A stretch of 64,000 nt of DNA from Oreohelix idahoensis (Eukaryota; Mollusca; Gastropoda; Stylommatophora; Oreohelicidae), in NCBI GenBank assembly GCA_024509875.1, contig JAMPIV010017522.1:62001-126000 (forward strand), in the 5' to 3' direction. Numbering within the stretch: the stretch's first letter is position 1; the number at the start of each line of letters is the position of its first letter. The notes under the pieces are model-generated. The model searched no databases and had not been told where the DNA came from. It worked only from the letters and a program-made list of their open reading frames with translations. Positions 1-12,889 of this stretch are shown here, in pieces. Both the position numbers and the translations under genes were made by a program.

Positions 1-1014
1 GTGATGGAATGTGGCCACAGACTGACAGATTGTAAGAAAGAGAAATGAATATTTCATATTTTGTACAATTATTTTACTCACTTCTGTCTTTTCTGGTTCA
101 CTACTACTGTTATATTATTTTTTTCCCAGGATAGATTAACTAAAGACTTTGTTCTTTCCTTTATCGTATATCCCTTTACTTTAGTATTAACTTTAATCTT
201 TTGGGTTAAGTACCTGTGTTGGGATCTACTTTGGGGTTCCTTTACCAGAGATGAGGGCCTATTGGGTTAATAATGTGTCTTGCATTTTTGTGTCTGTAAA
301 CTATACTTTCTGATGATTGATGTTGTGATTTTTTTCTAGAGACAATAAACATAATACACCTTAATTTATCGTGTTGGTCAACCCCTGCCCATTATATGTT
401 ATCCATAGCTTGGTTCACGTCTGTACGTATTATGTCACAGAATTGTGTATATGTAAGTGGAGTGTAACTCGTATATATGAACCAGGAGAGAAAGTGCGTC
501 TAGTTAAATATTGTGGTAAGATATGCAGGATTAGAGCAATTACTCAATCCAGAGACTGTCCTTTCTCTTACACTCTCACCATTGTGAAAAGTAAAGCTAT
601 TTCTTACCCCTTATTATCACATAGTTTACCATTATCACCTCTGCTCAGACGGGACCTTAAACATCTTCAACCTATCTTAATAAAATCTACGACAGTCAGA
701 AACGTCATAGGTATTTTAATCTATTGATCTGTTTCACAACTGTTCCATTTACTGTTATGGTGAATTCAATCATGAATCATAACTTGTCTTACCCCTTTGT
801 CCCTTGTGTCGTTCTGTATTTTTTTTTAAACACAGATATTTGACTGTTGTCATCCGGTGTGAACTAACTTTATCCTTTCTCAAAATATGCTCACTGCAAG
901 TAATCTGTCACTAACTGATATCTTTCCATGTTCTCATACTCTGGATGTCTTCATGACGAAATCATTAACTCTATTAGCTGTCCACTGGATTCCTGGAAGA
1001 TTTGTCTAAATCCA
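1..1014. other. No recognised feature
   Basis: AT-rich sequence with short ORFs (the longest is a 118-codon frame at 371-727) that show no recognisable domain or splice context. I see no gene here. Confidence 0.5.
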
Positions 1015-1025
1015 CATATCTGTAG

Positions 1026-1292
1026 ACGAGCCGCGGTAGCAAAGTGGTTAGTGCACTGGCTTCCTAGGTCGGTGGTCCATGGTTCCATCCCCAGTTGAGG
1101 TGGGTTTTTTAGACCGCAAACGGCTCCGGGGTCGACCCAGCCTCATGAATTGGGTACCAGAGTAACTCTGGGAAGGTTAAGGCGACCGTCGTGATGCTGA
1201 CCACATCACCCCTAGTGTGCCGATGGTCAAGAAAATATGGACCTAACATCATATTCCCAATATGCCTCAATGGGCGTGTAATGGGATCATTA
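1026..1292 (+). mobile_element. tRNA-derived SINE, family A, copy 1
   Basis: The tRNA-like head has an A box (TAGCAAAGTGG) and a B box (GGTTCCATCCC, one change from GGTTCGATCCC). A body shared by all family A copies follows (ctctgggaaggttaaggcg; cacatcacccctagtgtgc) and ends in the cgtgtaatgggatc tail. Near-identical 11-bp flanks catatctgtag (1015-1025) and catctctgtag (1293-1303) look like a target-site duplication. Confidence 0.85.
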
Positions 1293-1303
1293 CATCTCTG
1301 TAG

Positions 1304-1905
1304 CGTACAGTGGCGTTGTTGCTTTCCTGATTGTATAAGATTGGCTTCCACATAACGGGCTAGTGGAATATGTGATGAGAACAAGACGCTGGCGACGGAT
1401 CGGACACACACTGATGAAACCTGTTGGTAGTATTACAAGGCAGTCCTTGTTATGGAATGTTCAGGGAGCAGCGCTGGTGTAATGGCTTCGGCGTTGTACT
1501 GGCGACCAGGTGTTCATCGTTCAAACCCGGGCGTCGGCGTTTGAAGAAATGTTTACGGCCGGAAATTTGACTGAACAGCCTGAACGGCTCCTGTGATAAA
1601 CCCTCTGTGGATGGGAAGGAGCGAAGCTCCTGACCGGGTTGGAAGGAAAGTCCTCAGGTTCCCCAGCCTCGCAATGACATGTCATTGGGCCGAAGGGCTG
1701 AAAGCCTAAGTGCCGCTGGTTAAGGAAAAAAAAAAAAAAAAAATGGAATGTTCAGGGTAAGACAGATAGAGGGAGACCAAAGAACTGGAGACTAACGTAA
1801 AAAGAATGAAGGGGACACGAAAAGGCCTTGAGCGGATGGCACGGGACAGGAAGACTGGGTATACATTTGTTGAAGGCCTATGCTTCCGGGGAGCTGAAAG
1901 GTGAT
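1304..1905 (+). pseudogene. LINE ORF2 C-terminal remnant, split by a SINE
   Basis: The frame before the SINE reads RRWRRIGHTLMKP then SITRQSLLWNVQG. After the SINE (from 1743) it resumes with GKTDRGRPKNW. This is the usual C-terminal region of APE-type LINE ORF2 proteins (WIGHTLR, RQAL-WNPQGKRKRGRPKN). Stops follow at once, so it is dead. The remnant ends in a (GATGAT)n tail from about 1903. Confidence 0.8.
1467..1742 (+). mobile_element. tRNA-derived SINE, family C, copy 1, with perfect 15-bp target duplication
   Basis: A-box-like TGGTGTAATGG and B-box-like GTTCAAACCCG form a tRNA-like head. A unique body follows, with a poly(A) tail at 1726-1742. The identical 15-mer atggaatgttcaggg lies on both sides (1452-1466 and 1743-1757). 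The perfect duplication and intact A-tail point to a recent L1-type retrotransposition into the LINE remnant. Confidence 0.92.
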
Positions 1906-1997
1906 GACGATGATGTTGATGATGATGATGATGATGATTATGATGACGATGATGATGATTATGATGATGATGATTATGATGATGATGATGATGATGA
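1903..1997 (+). repeat. GATGAT-rich microsatellite (LINE tail)
   Basis: An almost pure GAT/GAC repeat directly after the LINE remnant; the same kind of tail occurs on related LINEs. It gives Asp- and His-rich spurious ORFs on the two strands. Confidence 0.9.
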
Positions 1998-2007
1998 ATA
2001 CAGGAGG

Positions 2008-2273
2008 AAGGGTCCCGTGACACGCCTACTGAGGTATATTGGGAATATGGTGTTAGGCCCATATCTTCTTGACCATTGGCACACTAGAGGTTATGTGGTC
2101 AGCATCACACCGGCCGCCTTAACCTTCCAAGAAGTTGCTCTGGTATCCAATTTATGAAACTGGGTCGACCCTGGAGCCGTTTGCGGTCTAAAACACCCCA
2201 CCTGAGCTGGGGATCGAACCATGCACCACTGAGCTTCGAAGCCAGTGCACTAACCACTGTGCTACCGTGGCTC
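2008..2273 (-). mobile_element. SINE family A, copy 2 (reverse)
   Basis: Reverse complement of the family A body and head: ggtcccgtgacacgcc at the left, gatcgaacc (B box) at 2212-2220, and a partial A box near 2250-2268. Diverged from copy 1 by scattered substitutions. Confidence 0.82.
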
Positions 2274-2514
2274 CATGATGATGGATGACTTCCACATAAT
2301 ATTGACGTATCTTTCAGACGCTCCACATATACAAACAGTGTACAAGACTCAAAAACAGAAATTTTTCTATAAACAACAGTTCACCTAATCACCCGTACAT
2401 CCATCATTACTGATCTTTGACACAGACGGCGCAACCCAACAGACAACAAATTAGTTTGTATACTCCAAAGACACATGCACATTAATTATACACATTTTAT
2501 GTAGAAACTTTTCA

Positions 2515-2770
2515 CGCACGTTTGGAGATATGCCATGCATATTTCCCCGGAGGTCTCTGATGAGACAATGAAAGAATACGTATACTGCTCTGTCAGTCAT
2601 ATCATTAAGGGCGAACAATGTGAGGTTGTATATGGGGGCTTGCAACCTCATCATGTAAAACAAAATGCCACAGCTACTATCGCTGCTAGAACATGTGCTT
2701 TGATGTAGGCTTTTTCAAGGCGGCAATCTGCAGTCGTGATTCCATGATCTATAAGGAGCATTTGAAACGA
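2515..2770 (+). repeat. Dispersed repeat D, copy 1
   Basis: Shares the order gaggtctctgatgagac, a gcaacctcat-tgtaaaacaaa block and a terminal cggcaatctgcag...ccatgat segment with copies near 10375, 21585 and 30985, and in reverse near 8690 and 33600. No coding sequence was recognised. It may be an old LINE 3' end or SINE. Confidence 0.5.
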
Positions 2771-3635
2771 TGACAGACATACACGCATATCTTCATGTAT
2801 GGAGGCACATCTGCTATCATCCTTATATGACCACCAGCTAAGCGAAGTGATGTAGTATACATAAGTGAAAGTGAACTTCTGTCTGTGAGGTTTATTACAT
2901 CCTTATTGACTTTTGAAATCATGCACACACTTCCAGGGATTCCCCCTTGTAGTGATACAGGTTGTGAACACAGCATTGCACACTAAGATTGGAGAAGTCA
3001 CTTGAGCACCAGACGTGACTCTGGCTTTTATCTGATCGGTTGTATGCTGGAGGATCTTACAATGGGCTCATGATAGGTACAGTATGTGAGAAGTGGCTCT
3101 ATGCAGGACGTGACAATTTCTTGGGAGAGCCCAGAATCAGAGTACAGTATTTTAGCTCTGCATAGTTTGAGTTGAGAGCCTCCTTGGATGTCGCGGAATG
3201 CACATTGTTCCACGCACTCTTCCTCCTAGCTTGGGACCAGATGTGATGATCCTTTAAATGCAAGCCAGCTGGAGAAACTGGAGCGCATGACTTCAACTCA
3301 ACGCGTTAAAGAATGGCAGATAAGCCACAGGAAAAGCCTAGATCTACAGTGTAGATAATACCAATGAGTCTTAACTTTGTATTGGCTGCAAAAGAGCGGG
3401 AAACTCAGCAGCCCTAGTTAAACAATGTCGTAGATTTTTGATAGGGGAATTAAGACTTGGGTTGGTCCTTTCTGAATAGATTTGAATAAGTGATAGCCAC
3501 AGTGAGAGATGATAGTAGAAATAGATTTCCACGAGTGAGGTGGTAGAATATGATAGAGGCTGTCTCTGAGAACGAGAAATCTTCTCTCTCTCTGCCTATC
3601 TTCTACGACAGATTTAGAGGAGTCAGACAGTCTAA

Positions 3636-3737
<102 letters not shown>

Positions 3738-3739
3738 AC

Positions 3740-5429
3740 TCACGCGCACGCACATTCAAGTGACGACAGTTAGACACACAGACGTGGGAAAACTATAACA
3801 ATGATTATATAGATATTCTGGGAACGAACTGACCGCCACACTGGAATAAGTTTAGTTGTAGTTTAATTTATCATAGTAAACTTACGTCACAACATATAAA
3901 ATTACATCAAAAAGGCATATACACAAAGTTAAAGAAAAATCAATGAATTGCTACAAGAATGATAGACCACAGTTATGATCTCCCTCGATGTTTAGCCCAC
4001 AGTCCCGTTAGGAGAACGATGATAGCCCAAAGAGTCACAGATACATATGATTTGGGTCTAATATTTTCCCCTGTTGAAGGTATGAACTGACTTTGATAGC
4101 AGTATCTATTCTAAGGAAAAATATAGTTTAGCAACAAATCTTTTCATAAGGAAAGTTACAAAGTGAGTGAATGAAACGAAGAACATCCTTCAGTCTACTT
4201 TCACTCGGTTCTTTCATCAGGGCCCTGATTCACACAACCTTACCTACAATCGTGTTGTTGTTCGCAGTCTGGCGCAAGCCTTAGTGTACACTTCGTTAAA
4301 TCTGTCTATCTGTGGATGAAGCGGATACCCAGCTCTGCAGATATTGGTTTCATTCACTGTGTCCGGGGAGCGTCCTCTTCAGGCGATCGTTCTTTCTTTA
4401 CAGATTTAAGTTAATGTCACTTATTTCACGAGGTAAGAGTTAGGGTTTCAGCGGGCACACAGTGTCAGAGCACGAGGTTTCCCTTAATTAGGAAGATGAC
4501 CGGTGGACAACTTCTCTCAACAGATAAATCTTCGTTGACCACACACTTGGTCAAATAATGTCGAAAAAGTTAATGTTTTTTTCTGTAATTATTCTCGCCA
4601 CAAGGCAGCATGTACATTAGAGTTTGTGAAGAAATATGATCTGGCTCAAAGGCCCAGTATAAGCATTTATTCTTTTAAAAAAAAACCCGTTAGTGGGATT
4701 GGTATTCTGTCTATCTCTGAAGGCACACGCCCTGTCAGACAGGTGTTACTTGAAAAACCCACGTGGTTAAAGATATAAAATGTTTATGTTTCTCACAGGT
4801 ATGTCTCTGTACTAAACGCCGGCAAAGTTGGGTTACCCCAGTATTCACTGAATAAAGAAAAAATCACATATCAAATATTTTACATATTATGTACTCAATA
4901 TAACTTACATTTAAACTGCAAGAAAAAGCTTCTACATTAATGTGCGAATGTGATAAGGGTTCGTGTTGTTGACAAATGTTCTCTTCTCACACTCATGTAT
5001 GACCGGAAGTCATCGACACCAACGACTGTGTACCTTTTCTAAAGTTTAATTGGACGTACACACTCGACAGCACAGATAGTGACAAATCACACGTTGCCAT
5101 AATACATCATAGTACAGTGGACAAATGGTCTTGCAATGTTACATGGGCACTCATGTAGAATAATGGTATAATGGACTGTCAATAGCCAAGCACTCAGTAT
5201 CGCCCATACATATATCATCTGACGTCACTGACTGAGCACGTCAGCTTGTAAACAATATTTCAGATGACTTCTAAACCTAATCTCGTTTAGCAACGATTCT
5301 TCAACATAATGTTCAGCACATATTTTTCCATATAATAATATTGAACCGCTAACAATGGGTTTCTCAAGTCTAATGATCACCTGTACAATCATAAAGTACA
5401 AATCTGACCAAGACTGAATCAAGCGATAA
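3740..5429. other. No recognised feature
   Basis: I see no coding, RNA or repeat structure here beyond short AT-rich runs. Confidence 0.45.
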
Positions 5430-5861
5430 TTGCAAAGAATAACAAACACAAATAGCATCCCTTTTCTCTTCTTGAAAGAAATCCTACATAAATTTTGTGC
5501 AAATTTCAATCAAGTTGCACCCAAGATGGCTCCACTCGTGAACTGTCACTCACGTTTGAATACAGATAATGAATCTGTTCTAAAGTTAGTCAGTCATACA
5601 ACATTTCGTTGCTCTGTAGATTTGGTCATGAACAATAGACTGCATTCTACAGAATATAGTGCTGCTAGGAATCGAAGTCGTTTTTCATCGAGTCAAATAT
5701 ATTCTCTTAAACATTCAAATCGTAATTATCGACAATGGTGGCTTCGATCGAGAGTTCATAAGAGTATCTTTGATTACCTTGGTAGAGGGAATATGAAACT
5801 GCCATTCTTTGGCAAGATGAATAAACACTGGGGTAAAGCATACACATACTGGTCTTTTTAG
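5430..5861 (+). CDS. Unrecognised 143-codon ORF
   Basis: A basic, Ser/Arg/Asn-rich open frame with no domain, signal peptide or membrane segment that I recognise. Splice context and homology are unknown. A 143-codon frame may arise by chance in this window, so it is listed only as the longest unexplained frame in the stretch before the Tigger element. Confidence 0.12.
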   Translation: MQRITNTNSIPFLFLKEILHKFCANFNQVAPKMAPLVNCHSRLNTDNESVLKLVSHTTFRCSVDLVMNNRLHSTEYSAARNRSRFSSSQIYSLKHSNRNYRQWWLRSRVHKSIFDYLGRGNMKLPFFGKMNKHWGKAYTYWSF

Positions 5862-6509
5862 ACGACTTTCACTTTAAAACCACTGATCAACATGATCACA
5901 TTTTATTAATACAAGGCATCATTTATCCGAACGGGCATCCCCATAGCAAAAGCATCGTTCGGACACAAATCCCTATCGGTAGATTTGGTATAATTGAATT
6001 ACAAATCATCCGAGTCAACACTGTAGCATTACATTTCTACAAATAATTTCACCGAATAGGATAAAATACATTCCTATAAAACCTCTCTTGTAGGAGACAA
6101 CAGAACATATATCTTTTTCAGGACTTAGATATCAGGACAAGGTAAAAATACAAGTATATAAGACAGACTCGTCCTACTCAGACAAACAATACACATAAAT
6201 TCAGGCCATAGATATTCTGAAGCAAGAACAATCTTTTATTACCCAAACAACGAATAAATCGCAAAGTTAAAATGTACATCCGCGGAGTTCAAGGACCAGG
6301 TAACTCAATAATGCTAAGCACTTACTATGGTATAATATTGTAAGATATCAAAGACTGCACAGATTGTACTGTATCACCAAAATCTTTTATTACACTGCCA
6401 CTTCTTGTATTTAAAATAATGAGGAATCAAAATAACATTACAAACGATTGCACCAAACTGGATAGTCTTTTTTGCACCCTTTTTGGCTGCTAAGTCCCGA
6501 ATTCTCTTC

Positions 6510-6675
6510 TTTTTTTTTTTTTTTTCAACACCAGAAGCTTTCAGCCCTTCGGCCCAATGTAGGAACTTGAGCTTGTCATCTTCCTTGCTCGTACCAAGCC
6601 CATCAAACGCCGCACGCCCGGGTTTTCATGAACAGTCGGCCTACAACGCCGAAGCCATTACACCAGCGCGGCTCC
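6510..6675 (-). mobile_element. SINE family C, copy 2 (reverse), with perfect 14-bp target duplication
   Basis: In reverse it shows the same head as the copy at 1467 (gctggtgtaatggcttcgg), the gggccgaagggctgaaag 3' end and a poly(A) tail (T-run 6510-6525). The identical 14-mer cccgaattctcttc flanks it at 6496-6509 and 6676-6689. It sits at the 3' end of the Tigger transposase. It is shorter than copy 1, missing part of the body. Confidence 0.9.
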
Positions 6676-6696
6676 CCCGAATTCTCTTCAACCTCT

Positions 6697-8207
6697 TCAG
6701 GACTTGGTCGACGCTATTTCAGGACTTGGTCGACGTTTTGGGTTTTTTTCTTCATAATCTACAAGTAAATCATGTACTTCTGAGGTGTCTTCATCATCGG
6801 TCACTACATGTATTTGGTTTTCTTCTTGCACAAAAGACAAAATTTCTTCGTCATTCAAAAACTGAAAACCAGAATCATTATCATCTTCTAGCCACATGTG
6901 TGCATCATCTTTGTCACAGTCCGAAAATCCGGGCATTGCTTGAAACAGTTCCACAACTTCATTTATACAATCATCATTTGTGTCCACTGCAGTAGTTTTC
7001 TTTCCTCCTTTTTTCCCAAGCAATCTACTCCAAGCCTTGTTGAGATTATCTTGTGACAGGGTGGTCCAAGCATCAGCTAACATATAGCAGCAGTCTTTGA
7101 GATTAAGCTTTTTGGAAAACGCCACCACACTTTCTTCATCTTCAGCCAACAATAAACGACGCAGGACTTCCTTCTTGTACATCTTTTTAAGCTTTGCTAT
7201 AACACCCTGATCCATTGGTTGAATCAGTGCTGTTACATTGGGAGGCAGAGAAATTACTTTAAAATTTGCATCAACTGCATTCAATGTATCCGTCTCTGGA
7301 TGAGATGGTGCATTGTCCAGTAGAAGAATTACTTTTTCCAGTTTTCTTTTCTTGTTCTCCCAACCTCTTCACATTTGGGATGAACTGATTTGTATACCAA
7401 TCAAGAAATATTTCACTATTCATCCAAGCACTCTTCTGTGCTTTGTAACACAATGGGAGACATGTCACATTCTTTAAACAACGTGGTTTTTTGGCTTTGC
7501 CGATCATTAGCACCGGTAAACGATGACTTCCACTGGCATTCGCGGCTACCAAAATTGTTACTCTCTCTTTGCACTTTTTAAACCCAGGGGCAGCTGCTTC
7601 GCGCTGAGATGCAAGTGATTTTTGAGGCAATGATTTCCAGTATAAGCCAGTCTCATCGGCATTATACACATCCTCGAGTGAATAACCTTCTTCTTCCAAA
7701 AAAGCCAAGAATGTTTCTATAAAATTTTTTAGCGGCAGTTGCATCGCTAGATAAAGATTCCCCTTGAATCTCCAATTCTCGTATGCCATGACGAGATTTA
7801 AAGTTTCTTAACCATTCCTGGCTAGCCTTAAAGTCAGGAGGACCGTCAAGTTGATTGTTGAACTGAAGTGCCTTTTCACACAACAGAGAACCAGAGATAG
7901 GTTCCCCTTTGCTTCTTCTTTGCACAAACCATATATACAAAGCCTCTTCCAATTTCACATCTTTCGCATTTCTCATGGTTTTACGTTTCTTCGACCCATT
8001 TTCACTATCAAATTTCGATGCAAAACTCATAATTTTATCCTTGTTACTTTTAATGTCAGAGACGGTAGCTTTCCCAACATTGAAAATCCTCGCAAGTGAA
8101 GACACAGTTTCACCTTGTCCTAGTCTCTTGATAAATTCTGTTTTCGTTTCAATTGACAAAACATTGCGGTTCCTTTTATATGCTTTAGGCCTACTGGAAG
8201 ATGCCAT
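6697..8207 (-). pseudogene. Tigger/pogo-family (DDE) transposase, frameshifted
   Basis: The N-terminus (8207 downward) has a CENP-B-like helix-turn-helix (ETKTEFIKRLGQGETVSSLA; then GKATVSDIKSNK) and a second HTH with a WLRNFKSRHG signature. The catalytic part shows the three acidic positions of the pogo/Tigger type: NADETGLYWK (about 7660), LLDNAPSH (about 7308) and PMDQGVIAKLKK (about 7210). Three reading frames are needed, with breaks near 7720 and 7340, so the protein is not made. The acidic C-terminal segment reaches 6697, where a SINE has landed. Such proteins cut and paste their own element; the related jerky/CENP-B genes are domesticated, but the frameshifts argue against that here. 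Confidence 0.88.
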
Positions 8208-8689
8208 ATCGCACAGAGAAATACTTGTACGCCAAAATTATTCTGCTGTAGTAGCAGACACAATTATTTTAAGTTGAACTGTCTGTTTAGCCAGTGTTCT
8301 ACCTAGAACGCACACGTACACTGTATTTTTAAACCAGATATTAACTGACTTTATGATCTAACTGACTTCCTGTACGTAAGCGACCGACCATTAGCCATCC
8401 CATTCTCTACAAATTGTTCGCACACATTTGAAGTTTGCCGCATCAAAAGATTCAGAATTTTAGTCTAACGTGACTGTGGCATCTGATTTTTTTTTTTTCT
8501 GGAAAAAGTGTTCGGATAATTGGATGTTCGGATAATTGGGGTTCGGATAAATGGAGTTCTACTGTATATAGAAAATTTATTGATCATAAAACTCTCTGTG
8601 ACAAACAACAACAACAATCTTCAACTTCTTCAACTTTCCAAACATGTAGGTTTCTCTGAGACCATTTTATTATTTTTTTTTTTTCAGCA

Positions 8690-8810
8690 TTTTCATGTGT
8701 CCTCCCCACAGAGCATGGAGTCATCATCATCAGCCGGAAGTCTGCTGTAGCATGCTCTTGTAATGGTGGTTTTAGTGACAATTTGTTTGACGCCATGCAC
8801 AATTATTGTA
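8690..8810 (-). repeat. Dispersed repeat D, reverse partial copy
   Basis: Contains agcatggagtcatcatc, ccggaagtctgctgtag and catgctcttgtaatggtgg, matching the reverse complement of repeat D 3' ends elsewhere. Diverged. Confidence 0.4.
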
Positions 8811-8997
8811 CTTTTGGTTTCTTTTTTCTTTTCTTTTGTCTTTTTGTGACAAGTCTCGCCCATTTATACGTGAACGTCGGTTATACTAAGACGCATGTTC
8901 ACATATAAAAGATCACGGGGTCCTGTCTACTCATTAGAGTAAATATAAATTCGCGACAAGAGAGATCCGTTGTTGGATCTCTTACACGAAGGTTAAG

Positions 8998-9236
8998 GGT
9001 GAAGATAGAGCCATAGTCGATACTGCTGGAGGGACTGAAGTGTTAGACACTTCACTTTACTAAGTCCAGCTGCATGAGGTGAGGTGACCAGTTTCCTTTC
9101 TACCTGCCTTTGCCTTCTCTTTCTCAAGAGCATTGTCATGTACTCATTTAGACTGCAGCGTGGCGCTACCCGGCTTCGAACCCGGCACGCAATAATCTTG
9201 CCAAGAGAGGCAGGCACTCTACCCACTCTACTAACT
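8998..9236 (-). mobile_element. tRNA-derived SINE, family B, copy 1 (reverse)
   Basis: Reverse copy. The B box appears as gcttcgaacccgg (9172-9184) and the A-box end as ctctacccactctacta. The shared body is ggagtgaagtgttagaga-cttca, tccagct and ggtgaccagtttccttt. The family occurs at least six more times in this window. Confidence 0.78.
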
Positions 9237-9849
9237 GGAATGAGATGTAATGACTAAAATGAGCGGTGAGGTAACTCCTAACGTAAAGCCGTAACCTTCG
9301 ACCACTGACCTCTTTTATGACCCCATAAGAATGTATAAAGCGGCTTTTACAACACCCACGTAAGGTCATGGAGGAAACCCCCAAGTTTGGGTCGCTGTTC
9401 GGTCAGAGTTCATTGTGTCTAACTGCCACCACAACGTTTAAGGGGAGAGAGGGGAGAAAAAAGAATTCTTCGTCACTTTCTTCTCCCTTCCGAATTTTTG
9501 CCCTCCCACACTACTCACATTCTCTTTTTCCCTCTCTTAAATTGTTCTCTTTGTCGTAATCTTCTGTCATCTGGTTAATCTGATTTCGTCACTTTTGCGT
9601 AAAGATACTGGCGCACTAACAAATAACAGTAATACAAGCGGTTAGAAAATGTTAATGTATTTCCGATGACTTCCTCCAGGGTTCTGTGATCACAATACTG
9701 AGTCTCAATGTCTGACATTTGCAGACGACTGATGACGCATTGGGAAAATAAAAGATATGGTGCGAATACGTGCTCAGTGTCATGGATACTTAAAAGTTGT
9801 GTGGTCAATTTTTTGTTGTTGTTGTTTGAAGTAGTTTTTTTTAAACATA

Positions 9850-9976
9850 TGGCGGCCGGCGTGATGCTGACCACATCACCCCTAGTGTGCCGATGGTCAA
9901 GAAAATATGGGCCTAACACCATATTCCCAAAATGCCTCAATGGGCATGTAACGAGATTCTTTACCTTTACCGTTTT
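9850..9976 (+). mobile_element. SINE family A, copy 3, 5'-truncated
   Basis: Only the 3' half of family A is present, from ggcggccggcgtgatgctg to the tttacctttacc tail. The tRNA-like head is missing. Confidence 0.8.
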
Positions 9977-10029
9977 TAACATGGAATATGCCAAGTACTA
10001 AATTTGGATCTATAGCACTGATAAATCAC

Positions 10030-10205
10030 ACATTAAGGAAATAAGCGGACGACATTACAAGGCAGTCCATCATATGGAACCCACAGGGTTAGAGAGGTAG
10101 AAAGAGACTAAAAAACACACGGAAATTCCTTGAGCGGAAGGTACAGGGCAGGAAGTCTTAACGCGTTTATGTTCAAGGCCTATACCCCTTAGAGAGCTGA
10201 ATGGA
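10030..10205 (+). pseudogene. LINE ORF2 C-terminal tail remnant
   Basis: Parallels the remnant at 1304-1905: cattacaaggcagtcc, then a WNPQG-type block, ccttgagcggaaggtacagg and a gttcaaggcctata 3' end. Several stops; not coding. Confidence 0.6.
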
Positions 10206-10374
10206 ATATATAAATATTGATTAATCTAGTCGCCTAACTGTGACACCAACTGTTGAGCTAAAGGATCCGTCGCCACATATATGTGTTAATAAAGAATTCT
10301 TGACTTGTTTTTGTGAGAGTTAACGGCAATAAAATCACTGTAGTAGATGAAGTATAATGTGCAGGTATAGTTCC

Positions 10375-10590
10375 TGGGAGGTCTCTGATGACACACAGAA
10401 CGAATATGACTACTCTGGCCTCAGACAAGTCGTTAGAGGTGAATAATATAACGTTGTGCATGGAGCTCGGAACCTCATCACATACAAAATTGCTTTAGAC
10501 AACGACTGCTGCACGAGCACATCAATGCTGTGTTGCAGGCCGCCACAGGCAGACCAGTAGCAGTTGTTGCTCCATGCTTCATAAATAGCG
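10375..10590 (+). repeat. Dispersed repeat D, copy 2
   Basis: Shares gggaggtctctgatgaca, cggaacctcatcaca and a terminal gctccatgctt block with copy 1 at 2515. Confidence 0.5.
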
Positions 10591-10639
10591 GAAGGAAGTA
10601 CTTCTATGCTTCTGTTTTGAGGGTGGCTGGCTTAAAGAA

Positions 10640-11328
<689 letters not shown>

Positions 11329-11845
11329 ATGCTTTGTGTTATATTCACTAGAGATATAATATTAAAACACCATTGTAACGTGAAAAAAAACAAATAATTA
11401 TTTAATTGTGATAGCAAGGCTATGGCTCCAGACCGTTTCTTTCATTAAATTTGACATTGAATGTAACTGCTTACAATCTCGCTACTTTACTACATTACCT
11501 CAAATTCAAAAGAGACCTGGAGGAGGAGATACCTCCGTAAAGATAGGTGCTTGAGGGAGTTGTAAGCGTCTCTGGTACCAACAGGTCACCGAGTGCAGTC
11601 CTGCGCTAAACATCCCGAATTATAATATTAAACTTAATAACTAGGTTAAGTTGTGGATGTTGAGAGGGAAACCGTACCCGAGTCACGTGCCTTATACAAA
11701 ACACAAGTAACCTACGCGCACGTAAACAGTAAATAAATAAAAAAACATTGAGGTGTACCAGAAGCGACCCATGTTTAATAACATCTTATTATTCCACTTG
11801 AAATGTGTTCTTTATTTCGATCTCATTTCTTTCTTTTGCATTGGG

Positions 11846-11892
11846 GGGTGGGGTGGGGGGGGGGAGGGGGGGAAAGAGGGGGGGGGGGGGGT
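11846..11892 (+). repeat. G-rich tract
   Basis: Several runs of four or more G with short interruptions, which could fold into a G-quadruplex. A smaller tract lies at 12249-12278. Confidence 0.8.
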
Positions 11893-12889
11893 GAAACGAG
11901 GGTAGGAAAAAAACGAGGTAGAAATTAAGACAATAAGTTTAGCAAACATAGCCCGAACTTCAAACTGCGTCAAACTTTTAATTCTTCACGTTAAAAACAC
12001 CGGCCTAGGCGTTCTACGATGGTAAATTTTACAAGTATTTTTTATTTTGTTCCGTTCCGCGTCAGTGTCATGGTCGTTACAAAAATATTATGTCATATGG
12101 GGGTCGCTCAGTGCTTGCGGTTATAATATTGGCCTGCCTCGCTGATGTAATGAAATCTAGTGTACGACTCCTGGTTCATCTCATCCCTTCTAAACTAGAA
12201 ACGCGTAGATGTCTTCAGTGCATCAGTTCAGGTAGAGTGATTAGTGTATCGGGGGGGTGGGGGGGTGGGGGTGGGGGTCCGTGTACCCCTTTCCTTACGA
12301 CTTTGTAAACCTTTATTTCAGATCAACCGCTTCAGTATCCCCGTTGTAATAAATAATTGTATTTTTTAAAAATAAAAATGAATATTTTGTGTTACTGTAT
12401 AACAAAACTATCAAGTTGTCACATTTCTTTTTCAAAACTGGTTATTTCGTTTTTTAATTATGTAAATAAGGAGCGGGGGGCCTTAGCATTCTAATGTTTC
12501 ATACCCCCACACCCCGCGCCACCTTTGGACAGTTCCTAGATGCACCAGTGGGTAAAGTTGGCCTTAGAGCATTCGGTGCACAGGGCGAGAAGTTTGACGT
12601 ACACCCCCCTCAACCCATACTTGTAAGCGTGAAAGTTTTTTGAATGCATATGCTCTTTGGGAGCTGAAAGGTAATGTGGTGATTATCTCATACCTACGGG
12701 TCTTTTATATTTCGACATGCGCCCTAATATAACCGACTAGGTTGAACGGGACGCGCCTCGCCAAAACTGTATTTAAAAAAAAAAAAAAAAAAAATATGTG
12801 GTGGTTCTAAAGGGTGGTCCAAAAGTGTTGTCATCCAAATTTTTTTTTCCCCCGAGTTAGGATATTTTTCTTCTTTTCTTCTTCTGTTT
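11893..12889. other. No recognised gene
   Basis: AT-rich with short G- and C-rich islands and a poly(A) run near 12775-12793. No domain-bearing frame was found. Confidence 0.4.

Larger units (their letters stand above)
5910..8566 (-). mobile_element. Tigger/pogo-like DNA transposon with degraded terminal repeats
   Basis: The left end (5911-5932) has acaaggcatcatttatccga. The right end (8510-8566) in reverse reads acagtagaactccatttatc. Both ends share the catttatccgaac core typical of Tigger termini (expected TA target). The element is about 2.65 kb, near the usual Tigger length, and encloses a broken minus-strand transposase. Extra ggataattgg iterations lie inside the right end. Confidence 0.8.

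Noticed and set aside
1026..1130. Functional tRNA gene
   Set aside because: A and B boxes are present, but the sequence is a SINE head repeated many times with a long shared body, and no cloverleaf with a proper acceptor stem was found.
1706..2157. His-rich (minus) and Asp-rich (plus) ORFs
   Set aside because: Both come from a GATGAT microsatellite plus SINE sequence; no gene structure.
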